Positions 15,043 to 25,589 of a DNA stretch of 64,000 bases are shown piece by piece. The notes beneath the pieces were generated by a model. That model saw only the letters and a list, made by a program, of their open reading frames with translations. It did not search any database and had not been told where the DNA came from. Source of the DNA: Nitrospirota bacterium (lineage in GTDB: Bacteria; Nitrospirota; Thermodesulfovibrionia; Thermodesulfovibrionales; UBA9159). Within the stretch, counting starts at the first letter, position 1; every line of letters starts with the position of its first letter. Both the position numbers and the translations under genes were made by a program. The stretch covers positions 28,264-92,263 of the forward strand of contig JAJYIF010000013.1 of the NCBI GenBank assembly GCA_021790195.1, written 5' to 3'.

Positions 15043-16221
15043 TTACTCCTTTCCGTGATATTCCAGAGGCAATCGGACCTCAAATTCGGTCCCTTTCCCG
15101 AACCTGCTCGAAACAGAGATCGAGCCGCCAAGCATCTTCACTAAGTTCTGTGTGATATTCAATCCAAGTCCCGTCCCCTCATGCCTCCTAGTCAGAGGAT
15201 CTTCAAGCTGGCTGAATGCCACGAACAATTTCTCCAGGTCCTGTTCCTTTATTCCAATCCCTGTATCTTTAACAGCAATTACTGCTTTGTCCCCTTGGAC
15301 GGCGGCCGACACAATTATCCTGCCCTTTTCCGTGAACTTTGCGGCGTTACTAAGGAGGTTTGTCAATATTTGCCTCACCTTGATCGGGTCGGACGCCATA
15401 AGTACGGACTCATCGCGCAAGACTACTTCGACCCTTACAGGCTTATTTCCAATGAGAACACGGGTGGTTTCAGCGGACTCGCCAAGGATTGCGCCAAGGT
15501 TGAACCGTTCCACAATCACCTCCATCTTACCGGCCTCGATCTTTGAGAGGTCGAGGATGTTCGTGACAATGGCCCTCAGGTTGGTGGCGCTTGACATGAG
15601 GATGGCAAGACGGTCCTTGAGCTGATCCATATATCCTTTCTCGCATGCCATTTGTATGAGCTCTGAAAGCCCGATTATCGCGTTCACCGGCGATCTCAGC
15701 TCATGGGTCACATGCGATATGAACTGTGACTTCAGTCCGCTCATCCTTTCAAGCTCCTTGGCCTTTGCGTTTACGATCTCCTTTTGGAGGATGCTGTTTG
15801 CGAGCGCTGTGCTCTGCTGAACGACCATCTGTTTTACGGAAAGCAATCCGGCGTAAACACCCGAATCATCGGCCACAACGATATCGTCATAGATGTCCTG
15901 TGGAGGGCGGGACAATGCCTGGTCTATGGCTACGTCAAGGCGTTCGCCTTCGTGTACGATAAGCGGCTTAGTGTCGGCTATGGTAATAATCGGCTTCCTC
16001 CCATAGAGCTCGAAGCCATATCTTCTAAACACGGTCATGAAGAACTTCGGCCTCGTAACAAGTCCAACAGGGGTTTTGTCTTCCACGAGAGCCAGGGCAT
16101 CAAGCTCGGTAGTTTTAAAAAACCTATCTGCCACATCTCTCACGGCAATGTCCGGTTGCGTATACTCATGTGATGCGACCAGTTTGCCTATGCGCGGAGA
16201 TTCATCAGTAAGAGAAACCAT
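15043..16221 (-). CDS. Histidine kinase with N-terminal CBS-like sensor region
   Basis: 392 aa, no membrane segment, so probably cytoplasmic. Residues 1-140 resemble a CBS pair (DALALVEDKTPVGLVTRPKFF, IYDDIVVADDSGVYAGLLSVKQM), a fold that often senses nucleotides. A HisKA domain follows with the phospho-His in FISHVTHELRSPVNAIIGLSEL, and HATPase boxes N (QILTNLLSNAAKFTEKG), G1 (VKDTGIGI), F and G2 (GTGLGLNITQNLV). Flanked by an EAL protein upstream and a CheY-like regulator downstream, probably one operon. Confidence 0.92.
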   Translation of the reverse strand: MVSLTDESPRIGKLVASHEYTQPDIAVRDVADRFFKTTELDALALVEDKTPVGLVTRPKFFMTVFRRYGFELYGRKPIITIADTKPLIVHEGERLDVAIDQALSRPPQDIYDDIVVADDSGVYAGLLSVKQMVVQQSTALANSILQKEIVNAKAKELERMSGLKSQFISHVTHELRSPVNAIIGLSELIQMACEKGYMDQLKDRLAILMSSATNLRAIVTNILDLSKIEAGKMEVIVERFNLGAILGESAETTRVLIGNKPVRVEVVLRDESVLMASDPIKVRQILTNLLSNAAKFTEKGRIIVSAAVQGDKAVIAVKDTGIGIKEQDLEKLFVAFSQLEDPLTRRHEGTGLGLNITQNLVKMLGGSISVSSRFGKGTEFEVRLPLEYHGKE

Positions 16222-16247
16222 GCCTTCCTCCCTCCTTCCCGCAGGAA

Positions 16248-17207
16248 TTACCGATTTACTTCTTGATAAGTTGACAGGCCCTCAGCCTCAATCTTGTCAT
16301 TCCGGCCCGTCCGGAATCTTTCCTGTTGTTCAGAAGGATTCCCAATGCGCGTCGCTTGCGGAAATGACAAATGAGGGCCGTTACAATTGGCTCGGCTAAT
16401 ATCGCTGACATCGGCGGGAAAGAGCGCATGCGCCGGGGAAGGGTCCGGGGCAGGTTTGTGCAGATAGTAACCTTGAAGTAAATCTGCGCCGATAACGAGT
16501 ACGCGTCCGCATTCCTCTTTTGTCTCCACCCCCTCGACAACGACCTTTATTCCCAGCGTCCGGCAGACTGTTGCAATTAAGGTCACGAGGTTGAGCTTTA
16601 TCGCCGACCTGTCGATTCCATGAACAAAATGTCTGTCTATCTTGACGAAGTCCGGCTCGATAATGGACAGCATTTTCAGACCGCAGTAGCCGGCTCCGAA
16701 ATCGTCAATGGCTATCTTATATCCCTGGTCACGATAATGACTGATGGTCTGATTGAACAGATCGTAGTTTTCTATAACGGATTCCTCAGTGATTTCGAGT
16801 ATGATGTTCTCCTTTGGAATGCCGTATTCTTCCGCGAGCTCACCGGTTATCCCGACTCTGTGGGCCGGGTCCATAAGAGTCTCGGGACAGACATTAAGAA
16901 ACAGAAAGGCGCCGTTCCGGGTCAGACCGAGCATTGATGCCTTCATGATGGCGTTTTCGCGGCACTTCACGTCAAGCGAAGATACGAGGCCTTCCCTCTT
17001 TGCATATTTGAACAGGGCGGCAATATCGATACCGTTGCCCTTTTCAAACCTTGACAGTGCCTCATATCCATAGACTGCGCCGTCCGTTGCAGAATAGATC
17101 GGCTGATAATGGACCCCAATCTCTTGTGCGTCGAGGTGTTCGAATATTGTCGATCTGCCAACCGTGAGGTCGTTAAATGTCTTTGTCGTGCCCATCATAA
17201 CCTCCAT
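16248..17207 (-). CDS. EAL-domain c-di-GMP phosphodiesterase
   Basis: 319 aa. A full EAL domain in residues 25-265: YEALSRF (the EAL motif), ILEITEESVI, the metal ligands in IAIDDFGAGYCG (DDFG), FVKIDRHFV, and VVEGVETKEE with the loop glutamate. GADLLQGYYLHKPAP ends the domain. All catalytic residues are present, so it should hydrolyse c-di-GMP. The last 45 residues are derived from a palindromic repeat (16294-16345) and probably not functional. Confidence 0.92.
   Translation of the reverse strand: MEVMMGTTKTFNDLTVGRSTIFEHLDAQEIGVHYQPIYSATDGAVYGYEALSRFEKGNGIDIAALFKYAKREGLVSSLDVKCRENAIMKASMLGLTRNGAFLFLNVCPETLMDPAHRVGITGELAEEYGIPKENIILEITEESVIENYDLFNQTISHYRDQGYKIAIDDFGAGYCGLKMLSIIEPDFVKIDRHFVHGIDRSAIKLNLVTLIATVCRTLGIKVVVEGVETKEECGRVLVIGADLLQGYYLHKPAPDPSPAHALFPADVSDISRANCNGPHLSFPQATRIGNPSEQQERFRTGRNDKIEAEGLSTYQEVNR
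16294..16345. repeat. Palindromic repeat inside the EAL gene 3' end
   Basis: GTCATTCCGGCCCGTCCGGAATC is a perfect-armed palindrome of the same style as the 4175/59561 repeats (TCATTCCGG ends). It is translated as part of the EAL protein tail, indicating insertion of a REP-like unit near the original stop. Confidence 0.55.
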
Positions 17208-17213
17208 AAAAAC

Positions 17214-18449
17214 TTATAAATGTTGGTATTGCCTTACGCCATTTCTTGTTTTGATTGCATCTGCGACCTTGCAGCGCCACGCACAAAGACTGTCCCCATG
17301 ATACGGCGAGAGCACAGAATCCTTGCCGATAAGATATCTGTTGCCCCTCCAGACGACCGTGTTGCTCATTAGCGGGACGAACCACATCAGGCCGATCATG
17401 AGGTCTTTGACAGGCGCAAGGAAATAGAGGAAGGGATTCAGGTCTGAAGCGACCCGCCTCCCGACATAGTAATCTCCGCTGATTTTCAGAAGACAAACAA
17501 GCAATGCAAAGGACACAGTAAGCTTTGACGGCTCCCAGAGGACTATCGGCAGCGACGACATAAAGACAGCGTTGCCAAGTAATTCTGAAAGATACTTCAG
17601 CCCCCCGATTTTCCATCTCAACTTGCCCCATCTCGTATGTCTGTTGATAAATTTCCGGAGCCCCCAATAGTGGTTCACATTCTCGATTATGTGGCTTGAC
17701 AGGACCACCTTTTTGCCGTGTTCATGCATTAATTTCCCGATCATGTAATCTTCCGCCAGCACGTCCTTGAAGGCCTTTAAACCGCCGATGGCCTCCAAGT
17801 CGTCCTGCCGCATAAGCATCGACTTACCTACAACACAGGGCATTTTCAGGAATTTGTCGAGGAAACAGACGCTGCTTATGACAAAGGAGTTCATGTGGAG
17901 GTTCTCAAAGACAGAGCCGATCGATCTTCCGCCGGTCCCTCTGATAAGATTGCTGACGAGACCGACCCCCGGAGCGCTCATAGGCGCGGCAATGTCTCTG
18001 AGGTAATTTCTGTCGACCATGACGTTGCTGTCGCTGATGAGTATGTGCTGATACTTTGCGATCTTATAGGCAGGGATCAAGTTGTTGACCTTCGGGTTCA
18101 GTCCTTCGTCGCATCGTTCGACAACAATAGAGATATCTTTATCGGGATATTTTTCTTTTATTTTTCGGGCCACCTTGTACGCCTGATCATTGTGGTCCTG
18201 AAGCGGGAAGATGATCTCGTATTCGGGGTATTCCTGATTACAGAAGCTTTCGAGATTGTCAAACAGATTGTCATCCAGCCCCTTCAGGGGTTTGAGAATA
18301 GAAATAGTGGGAAAGAATCGGGGAAGGGCGTTCCCTTCCCCGGAGTTGAGGGGGGAGGTAGATGTATAAGAACAGACCGCCAATATCTGAAGTCCATATC
18401 CGGCAAGTCCGAGAATCGTTATGACCGCAAATATCCAGAATATCTCCAT
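17214..18449 (-). CDS. hpnI: HpnI/ceramide glucosyltransferase-like GT family 21 enzyme
   Basis: 411 aa. An N-terminal membrane helix, GT-A catalytic domain and a C-terminal membrane cluster. Catalytic motifs: ILISDSNVMVD (metal/nucleotide Asp), VLAEDYMIG (base Asp) and HTRWGKLRW, the (R/Q)xxRW motif of processive/lipid glycosyltransferases. In hopanoid producers HpnI adds N-acetylglucosamine to bacteriohopanetetrol; other members glucosylate ceramide. No other hopanoid gene is visible here. Residues about 31-44 (SPLNSGEGNALPRF) come from a GC palindrome at 18319-18360 and look like an in-frame insertion. Confidence 0.75.
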   Translation of the reverse strand: MEIFWIFAVITILGLAGYGLQILAVCSYTSTSPLNSGEGNALPRFFPTISILKPLKGLDDNLFDNLESFCNQEYPEYEIIFPLQDHNDQAYKVARKIKEKYPDKDISIVVERCDEGLNPKVNNLIPAYKIAKYQHILISDSNVMVDRNYLRDIAAPMSAPGVGLVSNLIRGTGGRSIGSVFENLHMNSFVISSVCFLDKFLKMPCVVGKSMLMRQDDLEAIGGLKAFKDVLAEDYMIGKLMHEHGKKVVLSSHIIENVNHYWGLRKFINRHTRWGKLRWKIGGLKYLSELLGNAVFMSSLPIVLWEPSKLTVSFALLVCLLKISGDYYVGRRVASDLNPFLYFLAPVKDLMIGLMWFVPLMSNTVVWRGNRYLIGKDSVLSPYHGDSLCAWRCKVADAIKTRNGVRQYQHL

Positions 18450-18459
18450 ACGTTTCCTC

Positions 18460-19149
18460 CTAATTTCTGAACAGGGTTATCGCAACCCCTTTGTTATGCC
18501 TGATACACTGCTTTATCGAATCGATATCCTTTTCACAGTTGAGGAGTGTTTTCCAGGAATACAGGTGTCTGGTCTTGTGAAAATCGCTGTTTGCGATATA
18601 AGGATATTTCTTCAGGCTTATTACATTGAAGACATCGTCCCTGTTGGCAATCTCCCATGCGTCGATGTGCCTGGCGTACTTGTCTCTGTTGTTCCAGAGG
18701 AACAATGTGTTGCGGCTCATGTCGGACATCTGGTGGGGGTGACATGCGACGATCAGGGCGCCCTGCTCCTTTGCCGCAAGGAATATCTTCTCATAAGTCC
18801 AGGAGGCAGGTATGAATTCCTTTATATCGAGAAGCAGTATATGTGCGGATTTGTCGGAAGAGAGATGGTTCTTGCTTATCTCGACTCCTGGAACGACAAG
18901 CATACCGTATTTGTGCATGGCCCTTTCGCCCTCTTCCCTGACACGAGAAATATATTCATCGAAATTATCCTCTCTGACGGAGAATCTGAACCTGCGGGCG
19001 AGTCTTCCGATGGTATTGTCTCCGTTTACGACGTGGTCCGTTATGGCTATGACATCAAAACCGGCCTGCCCGTAGAGATCAACGGTTCTTCTCAGCTCTA
19101 CCGAGCCATCGGAGTATTTGGTATGAATATGGAAGTCGCACAGCAGCAT
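18460..19149 (-). CDS. PHP-domain metal-dependent phosphoesterase
   Basis: 229 aa. PHP signatures: DFHIHTKYSDGSV near the start, AITDHVVNG, VVPGVEISKN, ACHPHQM and ANSDFHK near the end, giving the usual His/Asp set for a trinuclear metal site. Related proteins hydrolyse nucleotide or nucleoside bisphosphates. It sits 10 bases upstream of the glycosyltransferase in the same direction, and such pairs occur in lipid-modification clusters. Exact substrate unknown. Confidence 0.88.
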   Translation of the reverse strand: MLLCDFHIHTKYSDGSVELRRTVDLYGQAGFDVIAITDHVVNGDNTIGRLARRFRFSVREDNFDEYISRVREEGERAMHKYGMLVVPGVEISKNHLSSDKSAHILLLDIKEFIPASWTYEKIFLAAKEQGALIVACHPHQMSDMSRNTLFLWNNRDKYARHIDAWEIANRDDVFNVISLKKYPYIANSDFHKTRHLYSWKTLLNCEKDIDSIKQCIRHNKGVAITLFRN

Positions 19150-19214
19150 TACCCGTTATCTTAATGCCGTTCGGTTACAGGAGTATTAATGGAAGATGAA
19201 GCTTCTGTTAAGAA

Positions 19215-20459
19215 TCAGGACCGGCTTCTGATGAGATAAGAATAGTATGCCGCGGCATTGGTGGGTCTTCTCTTCAGGGTATTGAAATCGACCCTGTAAA
19301 GTCCGAATCTCGCGTCGAGACCCTGAAGCCACTCATAGTTATCGATGAGGGACCAGTAGAAATAGCCCCTGACGTCGATGCCCTTTTCAAGGCTCCGTTC
19401 AAGGGCGTCCACATGCCTCTTCATAAACTTTATCTTCTTCTGATCGTCTCTCGTGGCGATGCCGTTCTCCGTAATTATAAGAGGGACCTTGAGTCTTGAC
19501 GCATAGCGCAGGACCTTCTCCAATCCATAAGGATGCACCTCCCATCCCATGTCGGTCAGCCCGTATCCGCCGATGTCCCTGTGTCTGAGCTCAAGCCCCA
19601 TCTTCTTAAACGGGTTGAACCTTATGTGGATCCTCGTGTAATAATTGACACCGAAGAAATCAAGCTTGTCTTTTATAGGGACGTCGATTCCAAGTGCTTT
19701 CCTGAATGGAAATTTGATGGTGAGCTTGCCCGTCAGAAAGGCGTTGAGCAGCGAATGGTTATAGAAATGCTTTGCGACTCTTGAAAGGAGCCGGTCCATA
19801 GGGTTCCATCTCTTCCATGGCGCAAGAGCCGCCATGTTATGGGCCACGCTCACCATAGCATCTGGGTATCTCTCGTGAATCTTCTCGTAGGCCATCGAAT
19901 GGCACGTAAGAATATTTCTTAACGCCTTTATCGCCAGGTCCGCGTTTCTTAACCCGGGCGGCATGCAACCTTCAAGGTAACCGCCTAGCAGGAGCACATA
20001 TGGCTCATTGAAGGTGATCCAGTAGCGCACGCCTTTAAGTTCCGTCAGAATCTTTTCAATATACCTCATGAAGTGTTCGATTGACGCCTCTTCGTGCCAC
20101 GGATATTTCTTTATGAACCACAGGGGATGTGTGAAATGATGCAGAGTGACCACAGGCTGGATATGGTTGTCGAGGAGTATGTCGATGATCTCCTGATAAT
20201 GGGACAAGGCCGAATGCTCCCAAACGTTCTGTCTCGGTTGTATCCTGCTCCACTCCAGAGAAAATCGGTAAGCATTGACCCCGAGTTCCTTCAGCAGGGC
20301 CAGGTCTTCCTTATAAAGAGTGTAGTGACTCGTCACCTCCGGTTTTTCGCTGAGTATCGCGTCCCAGGATGTCCAGTCGGCATATGGGGACCCCTCAAGC
20401 TGAAAGGCCGAAGTTGCAACACCCCAGAGAAAATCGTCCGGAAAGATTAGCGACGGCAT
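19215..20459 (-). CDS. Glycoside hydrolase family 1 (beta-glucosidase type)
   Basis: 414 aa. The N-terminal GH1 signature (FPDDFLWGVATSAFQLEGSP) is complete, with the acid/base Glu in TFNEPYVLLLGGYLEG and the nucleophile Glu in LIITENGIAT. The C-terminal GYFYWSLIDNYEWLQGLDARFGLYRVDF is typical. Lengths of GH1 enzymes are about 430-480, so this is a compact member. No signal peptide: a cytoplasmic enzyme acting on short beta-glycosides. It may be co-transcribed with the PHP and HpnI-like genes (65-base gap). Confidence 0.93.
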   Translation of the reverse strand: MPSLIFPDDFLWGVATSAFQLEGSPYADWTSWDAILSEKPEVTSHYTLYKEDLALLKELGVNAYRFSLEWSRIQPRQNVWEHSALSHYQEIIDILLDNHIQPVVTLHHFTHPLWFIKKYPWHEEASIEHFMRYIEKILTELKGVRYWITFNEPYVLLLGGYLEGCMPPGLRNADLAIKALRNILTCHSMAYEKIHERYPDAMVSVAHNMAALAPWKRWNPMDRLLSRVAKHFYNHSLLNAFLTGKLTIKFPFRKALGIDVPIKDKLDFFGVNYYTRIHIRFNPFKKMGLELRHRDIGGYGLTDMGWEVHPYGLEKVLRYASRLKVPLIITENGIATRDDQKKIKFMKRHVDALERSLEKGIDVRGYFYWSLIDNYEWLQGLDARFGLYRVDFNTLKRRPTNAAAYYSYLIRSRS

Positions 20460-20612
20460 AATAGGATTTTTCTTCCTTTCATCCTAATCATTGCATATAC
20501 AAGTTTACCGCAGTATTAAGCGAGTATTAAGTCTCCGTTACAAAGGGGATGAATTTAGCGGGCCGCCGGAAAAAGGCGGGCGGCATATCTGATGCATCTG
20601 AGGCGCCCCGGT

Positions 20613-20641
20613 TTGACAATGCGACAGTGTTGCATTAAGAT
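20613..20641 (+). promoter_or_regulatory. Promoter and Fur/Zur-type operator of the zur-znu operon
   Basis: TTGACA (20613-20618), 17-bp spacer, TAAGAT (20636-20641). The spacer is filled by a 19-bp near-palindrome at 20618-20636, AATGC...GCATT with only two mismatched pairs, as expected for a Fur-family site. The predicted transcription start falls on or next to the ATG at 20647, so the message would be leaderless or nearly so. Confidence 0.7.
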
Positions 20642-20646
20642 ATGAC

Positions 20647-21077
20647 ATGGAAGACGGAAGACAGATCCTGAGCAAACTCAAGGGCAAAGGACACCGCATC
20701 ACTAAGGCCCGCTCGGCGATAATAGACCTTTTGCTGCAGGACAGGAAGCCCCTGACCGCCCCCGCAATTTGCGCTTTATTGAGCAGCCGGGGTCTTGCTC
20801 TAAACCGTGCCACAGTATATCGCGAGCTGATTTTCCTGAGGGCAAACGATATTGTCCGGCAGGTGAAATTTGCGGGCAAGGCGACTCATTATGAGATCAA
20901 TTCCGGACACCACCATCATCTCGTCTGCATGAAATGCAACTCGGTAAAAGACGTGGTGCTCGGGAAGCACCTGGAGCATCACGAACGTCAGATATACGAG
21001 AAGGAAAAATTCAAGGTGGTTTCTCATTCCCTCGAATTCTACGGCCTTTGCAGAAATTGTTACAGAGGGTCGGCGAC

Positions 21078-21081
<4 letters not shown>
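20647..21081 (+). CDS. zur: Fur-family regulator, probably zinc-responsive (Zur)
   Basis: 144 aa. Winged helix with the recognition segment LNRATVYRELIFLRANDIVRQV, the His-rich hinge INSGHHHHLVCMKC, and the structural zinc site of two CxxC pairs (CMKC and CRNC). The operon with znuCBA and the upstream palindrome argue for Zur rather than Fur or PerR. Stop overlaps the znuC start (ATGA). It should repress the operon when zinc is replete. Confidence 0.88.
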
Positions 21082-21838
<757 letters not shown>

Positions 21839-21842
<4 letters not shown>

Positions 21843-22645
21843 GCATACTCTATTATCTCAACTACTCCTTTATCCAAAGGGCGTATCTCGCGGGGTCGTT
21901 TGTGGCCGCTCTCTGTGCGATGCTCGGGCTTTTCCTCGTGCTAAGAAGACTGTCCTTGATAGGCGACGGCCTTTCTCATGTCAGCTTCGGTGCCATTGCG
22001 CTCGGGCTTTTTTTCGGAGTCTATCCCTTTTATGTCGCGGTCCCGTCGGTGCTGATCGCCTCTTATTTCATCTTAAAACTGACCGAAAAGGCGAAGATGT
22101 ACGGGGATGCGGCCATCGGGATTGTTTCAGCTCTCAGCATAGCCGGGGGGGTGATCCTTGCGAGTCTGTCGAGAGGGTTCAATGTAGATCTCTTCAGCTA
22201 CCTGTTCGGCAATATCCTGGTTATCAGCGACCAGGAAGTATACTTGTCCATCGGCCTGTCTTTGTCTGTCCTGCTGGTCATCCTTTTGCTTTATGGCGAC
22301 CTGTTCTCGGCCACCTTCGACGAAGAATATGCCAGGGTCAGCGGCATTAAGACGGCGCGCCTGCATCTCGTACTGACTTCTCTAACGGCAGTAACGGTTG
22401 TGCTCGCGATCAAAGTGGTCGGGATCATGCTGGTGTCGGCGCTGCTGATATTGCCGGCGGTTTCGGCATTGCAGATGGCGCGGAGTTTCAGGACCGCGAT
22501 GCTGATAGCAGTCGCCTCCTCCGTTATCTCTGTGCTCGTCGGTATCACACTCTCTTTTTCCCTCAATCTGCCTGCCGGGGCTACCATAGTTATGATCAAC
22601 GGAGTGATTTTTCTCGCGGCCCTGATTTTCAAAAGGCTGCGGTGA
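21839..22645 (+). CDS. znuB: Zinc ABC transporter permease
   Basis: 268 aa, seven to eight membrane helices of the ABC-3 family, with LGLFLVLRRLSLIGDGLSHVSFGAIALG and the segment DEEYARVSGIKTARLHLVL typical of ZnuB/MntB. Together with ZnuC and ZnuA it imports zinc; manganese cannot be ruled out from the permease alone. Confidence 0.93.
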
Positions 22646-22656
22646 GGGGAGACAAA

Positions 22657-23601
22657 ATGATAATAAAAGCGGTCGTCAGGGTTGCAGCGGCGGTCATCTG
22701 TTTGGCTGTGCTGGCATTATCGGTTTCTTGTAAGCCTGCCGCCAAGTCTTCCCCCGGCGGACACCGTAAGATCAAGGTGGTCACCACTCTTTTCCCGTTG
22801 TACGATATGGCAAGACATATAGGGGGCGACAAGGCCGAGGTCTCGCTGCTGCTGCCTCCGGGCGTCGAGCCCCATTCCTTCGAGCCCAATCCGAGCGATG
22901 TTGTCAGAATCAACGAAGCCGACATCTTCATCTATACCGGCAAGTTCATGGAGCCCTGGGCCGCGAGTGTCATCAAAGGCGCAGCAGACAAGAAGCTCAT
23001 CGTGGTGGATGCGAGCCTGGGGACAAGAATCATCTCAATCGTATTTCATGACAAGGACGAGCCCGCCGGCGCGCCGGACCCGCACATATGGCTGGATTTC
23101 GACAACGCGAAGACCATGGTCCGGAATATCGAGCGGGCGTTCGAGGCCAGTGACAGAGAGGACAAGGATTTCTTTGCAAAGAATGCAGAGGAGTATGACC
23201 GCAGGCTGACCGAATTGGACACGGCTTATAGAGGCACTCTTTCTACCTGCAAGAAGAAGGAGATCGTCTATGCGGGACATTACGCCTTCGGCTATCTGGC
23301 CGGCCGCTATGGTTTGAAATACGTTGCCGCCCAGGGCGTTTCTCCGGATTCGGAGCCTACCGCCGAAGACCTGATCAAACTTGTGAATCAGATCAAGAAG
23401 AACCATATCCGGTATGTCTTCTATGAAGAATTGACCAGCCCCAAGATTGCCGAGACCCTTGCCGCCGAGACAGGCGCCAAAATGCTGCTTCTTAGCGCCG
23501 CTCATAATCTTACAAGGGACCAGTTTGAAGGGGGCATCACTTTTTTTGATGTCCTAGAGCGCGATCTCGAAAACCTGAGGACCGGTCTCGAATGTAAGTA
23601 G
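22657..23601 (+). CDS. znuA: Zinc-binding lipoprotein
   Basis: 314 aa from ATG 22657, five bases after GAGGGGAG; a GTG at 22642 is in frame but lies against the znuB stop. Lipobox LALSVSC. Cluster A-I binding protein with ligands His in PPGVEPHSFEP, the metal His in APDPHIWLDF, AGHYAFGYLA and the C-terminal Asp/Glu region. The His-rich loop of Gram-negative ZnuA is absent. Captures zinc outside the inner membrane. Confidence 0.92.
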   Translation: MIIKAVVRVAAAVICLAVLALSVSCKPAAKSSPGGHRKIKVVTTLFPLYDMARHIGGDKAEVSLLLPPGVEPHSFEPNPSDVVRINEADIFIYTGKFMEPWAASVIKGAADKKLIVVDASLGTRIISIVFHDKDEPAGAPDPHIWLDFDNAKTMVRNIERAFEASDREDKDFFAKNAEEYDRRLTELDTAYRGTLSTCKKKEIVYAGHYAFGYLAGRYGLKYVAAQGVSPDSEPTAEDLIKLVNQIKKNHIRYVFYEELTSPKIAETLAAETGAKMLLLSAAHNLTRDQFEGGITFFDVLERDLENLRTGLECK

Positions 23602-23730
23602 TCCTTACTCCGGACCCGTTTGGTCTCACCGGTTTTGCCGTTGTTGACGGCCGAAGATGCATAAACGCGCAGCTTATTGATATAATTAGATAAAATCTCG
23701 TCAAAAGGATCGGAGGCGGGGAACGGCTTT

Positions 23731-25548
23731 ATGTTTCAAGACAGGGTCCTGAGAAATATCTTCCTGATCTCAATAGCTTCTGTAATAATATTGGCCGCTT
23801 ACAGCATATTTTTTGTGTTCCCTTCCTTCACTGAGCTCCTGAATGAAGTCTCCGAGGAGGACTCAACCCGCGTGGCTAAACATCTGATGAGCGCGCTCCT
23901 TTCAGAGAATGTTCCGCTTGATAAGAGGGCGCTGACCGAGTCCTTCAGGCAGCGGACCGAGCTCCTCAGGAGCGATTTCGGATTGATGAAAGTCGTAATC
24001 CTCTCCTCCGCCGGAGAGATCATATATTCGAGCGATCCAAAGGACGTGGGCCTCACGGTCAACGAGGCTTTTTTCCGGGATGTTGTGGCGAAGGGAAAGG
24101 TCTATCGCGAGATTGTGAAGAGAAACGACAGGTCGGCGAGCGGACAGAAGGTCACCTCGGACGTTATAGAGACGTATGTGCCGGTCATGGTAGAGGGTAG
24201 ATTTGCCGGCGCCTGTGAAGTGTATATGGACGTCACGGCCAGAGATGCGAGGAATTTCGCCCTTCTGCTGAAGTCTTTTTCCGCACTCGCGGTCCTGGTA
24301 ACCGGTCTTCTCATCCTGGTGGCGATTACTTCGTCGAAGGCGAACAAGAGCGTCGAGGCCAGGAGGAGACTCGAAGAGACCTTGAAGGAAAGCGAGCGTT
24401 TCCTGCAGACGATCATCGAGACCGAACCGGAGTGCGTCAAGCTGCTTGCCCGCGACGGAACGCTGCTGAAGATGAACCGGGCGGGACTTTCCATGATTGA
24501 GGCTGACTCCCTCGATCAGGTCAAAGGACGGTCGCTATCAGCCCTGATTTCGGAGAACTACCGTAATGCGTTCAGCGGGCTAAATGCGAAGGTCTTCGAG
24601 GGACAATCCGGGAGCCTTGAGTTCGAGATGTCGGGTCTGAAGGGAAGACGCCTCTGGCTGGAGACCCACGCCGTGCCTCTATTTAACGATAAGGGAGAGA
24701 TCATCGCTTCGCTCGCCATTACACGCGATATCACCTTGCAGAAGCAGGCTGTGGCCGCTCTTCAGAATGAAATCAACGAGAGAAGGAAGGCCGAAGAAGA
24801 GATAAGGGACCTCAATCACGAACTGCGCATGAGGGCGGCGCAGCTCGAACAATCTTATTCGGACCTCGAAAGCTTCAGCCTTACGGCGTCCCACGACCTC
24901 CGGGAGCCTTTGATTGTGATCGAATGGTTCAGCAATAATCTGTTGAAGAAATACGGCGACAGGCTGGATGACGACGCCAGGGAGAGCGTGGCCCTTATCA
25001 GGGATAAGGCAAAGCAGATGGCCCAGCTTATCAACGATCTGCTCTCCTTTTCCCGTGTGAGTACGAAGGCTGTGAGCATGTCCCGGATCGACATGAAAGA
25101 CCTTTTCGAAAATGTGTTTTCCGAAATGAGGGCGTCTGCCGGAGACAGGCAAGTTCAATTCGTGGCCAAAGATGACCTTCCGGAAGCCTGGGGGGACCCG
25201 CAGATGATACGGCAGGTGGCCGTAAATCTGCTGTCCAACGCCCTTAAGTATACCCGCACCAGGCAGTCAGCGCATATCGAGGTCGGCGGCTCCCGGGGAG
25301 AGAAGGAGAGTTCATATTACGTGAGAGACAACGGGATAGGGTTCGGCAGTGACGATTTCGCAAACCTCTTCGGGCTCTTCCAGCGTTTGAAGACCTCGCA
25401 GGGATTCGAGGGTACCGGGATAGGACTCGCAATTGTGAAGAGGATCATAGAAAAACATGGAGGACGCGTTTGGGCTGAAGGGAAGATCGACGAGGGTGCG
25501 ACTTTTTCTTTCTCCCTGCCGGCCGGAAAGTCTTCAAGGCCTGCCTGA
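23731..25548 (+). CDS. Membrane histidine kinase with extracytoplasmic sensor and PAS domain
   Basis: 605 aa. Membrane helix at about 10-30, a periplasmic sensor to about 180, a second helix near 185-210, PAS near 225-345 with coiled coil to 390, HisKA with phospho-His in LTASHDLREPLIVIEWF, and HATPase boxes (VNLLSNALKYT, YVRDNGIGFG, GFEGTGIGLAIVKRI). The SHDLREPL H-box resembles phytochrome-type kinases. No response regulator gene adjoins it, so it is an orphan kinase. Confidence 0.93.
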   Translation: MFQDRVLRNIFLISIASVIILAAYSIFFVFPSFTELLNEVSEEDSTRVAKHLMSALLSENVPLDKRALTESFRQRTELLRSDFGLMKVVILSSAGEIIYSSDPKDVGLTVNEAFFRDVVAKGKVYREIVKRNDRSASGQKVTSDVIETYVPVMVEGRFAGACEVYMDVTARDARNFALLLKSFSALAVLVTGLLILVAITSSKANKSVEARRRLEETLKESERFLQTIIETEPECVKLLARDGTLLKMNRAGLSMIEADSLDQVKGRSLSALISENYRNAFSGLNAKVFEGQSGSLEFEMSGLKGRRLWLETHAVPLFNDKGEIIASLAITRDITLQKQAVAALQNEINERRKAEEEIRDLNHELRMRAAQLEQSYSDLESFSLTASHDLREPLIVIEWFSNNLLKKYGDRLDDDARESVALIRDKAKQMAQLINDLLSFSRVSTKAVSMSRIDMKDLFENVFSEMRASAGDRQVQFVAKDDLPEAWGDPQMIRQVAVNLLSNALKYTRTRQSAHIEVGGSRGEKESSYYVRDNGIGFGSDDFANLFGLFQRLKTSQGFEGTGIGLAIVKRIIEKHGGRVWAEGKIDEGATFSFSLPAGKSSRPA

Positions 25549-25589
25549 GCCGAACCGGAAGGTTGGGCTGCCGCTGCCCCCTTAGGCCT

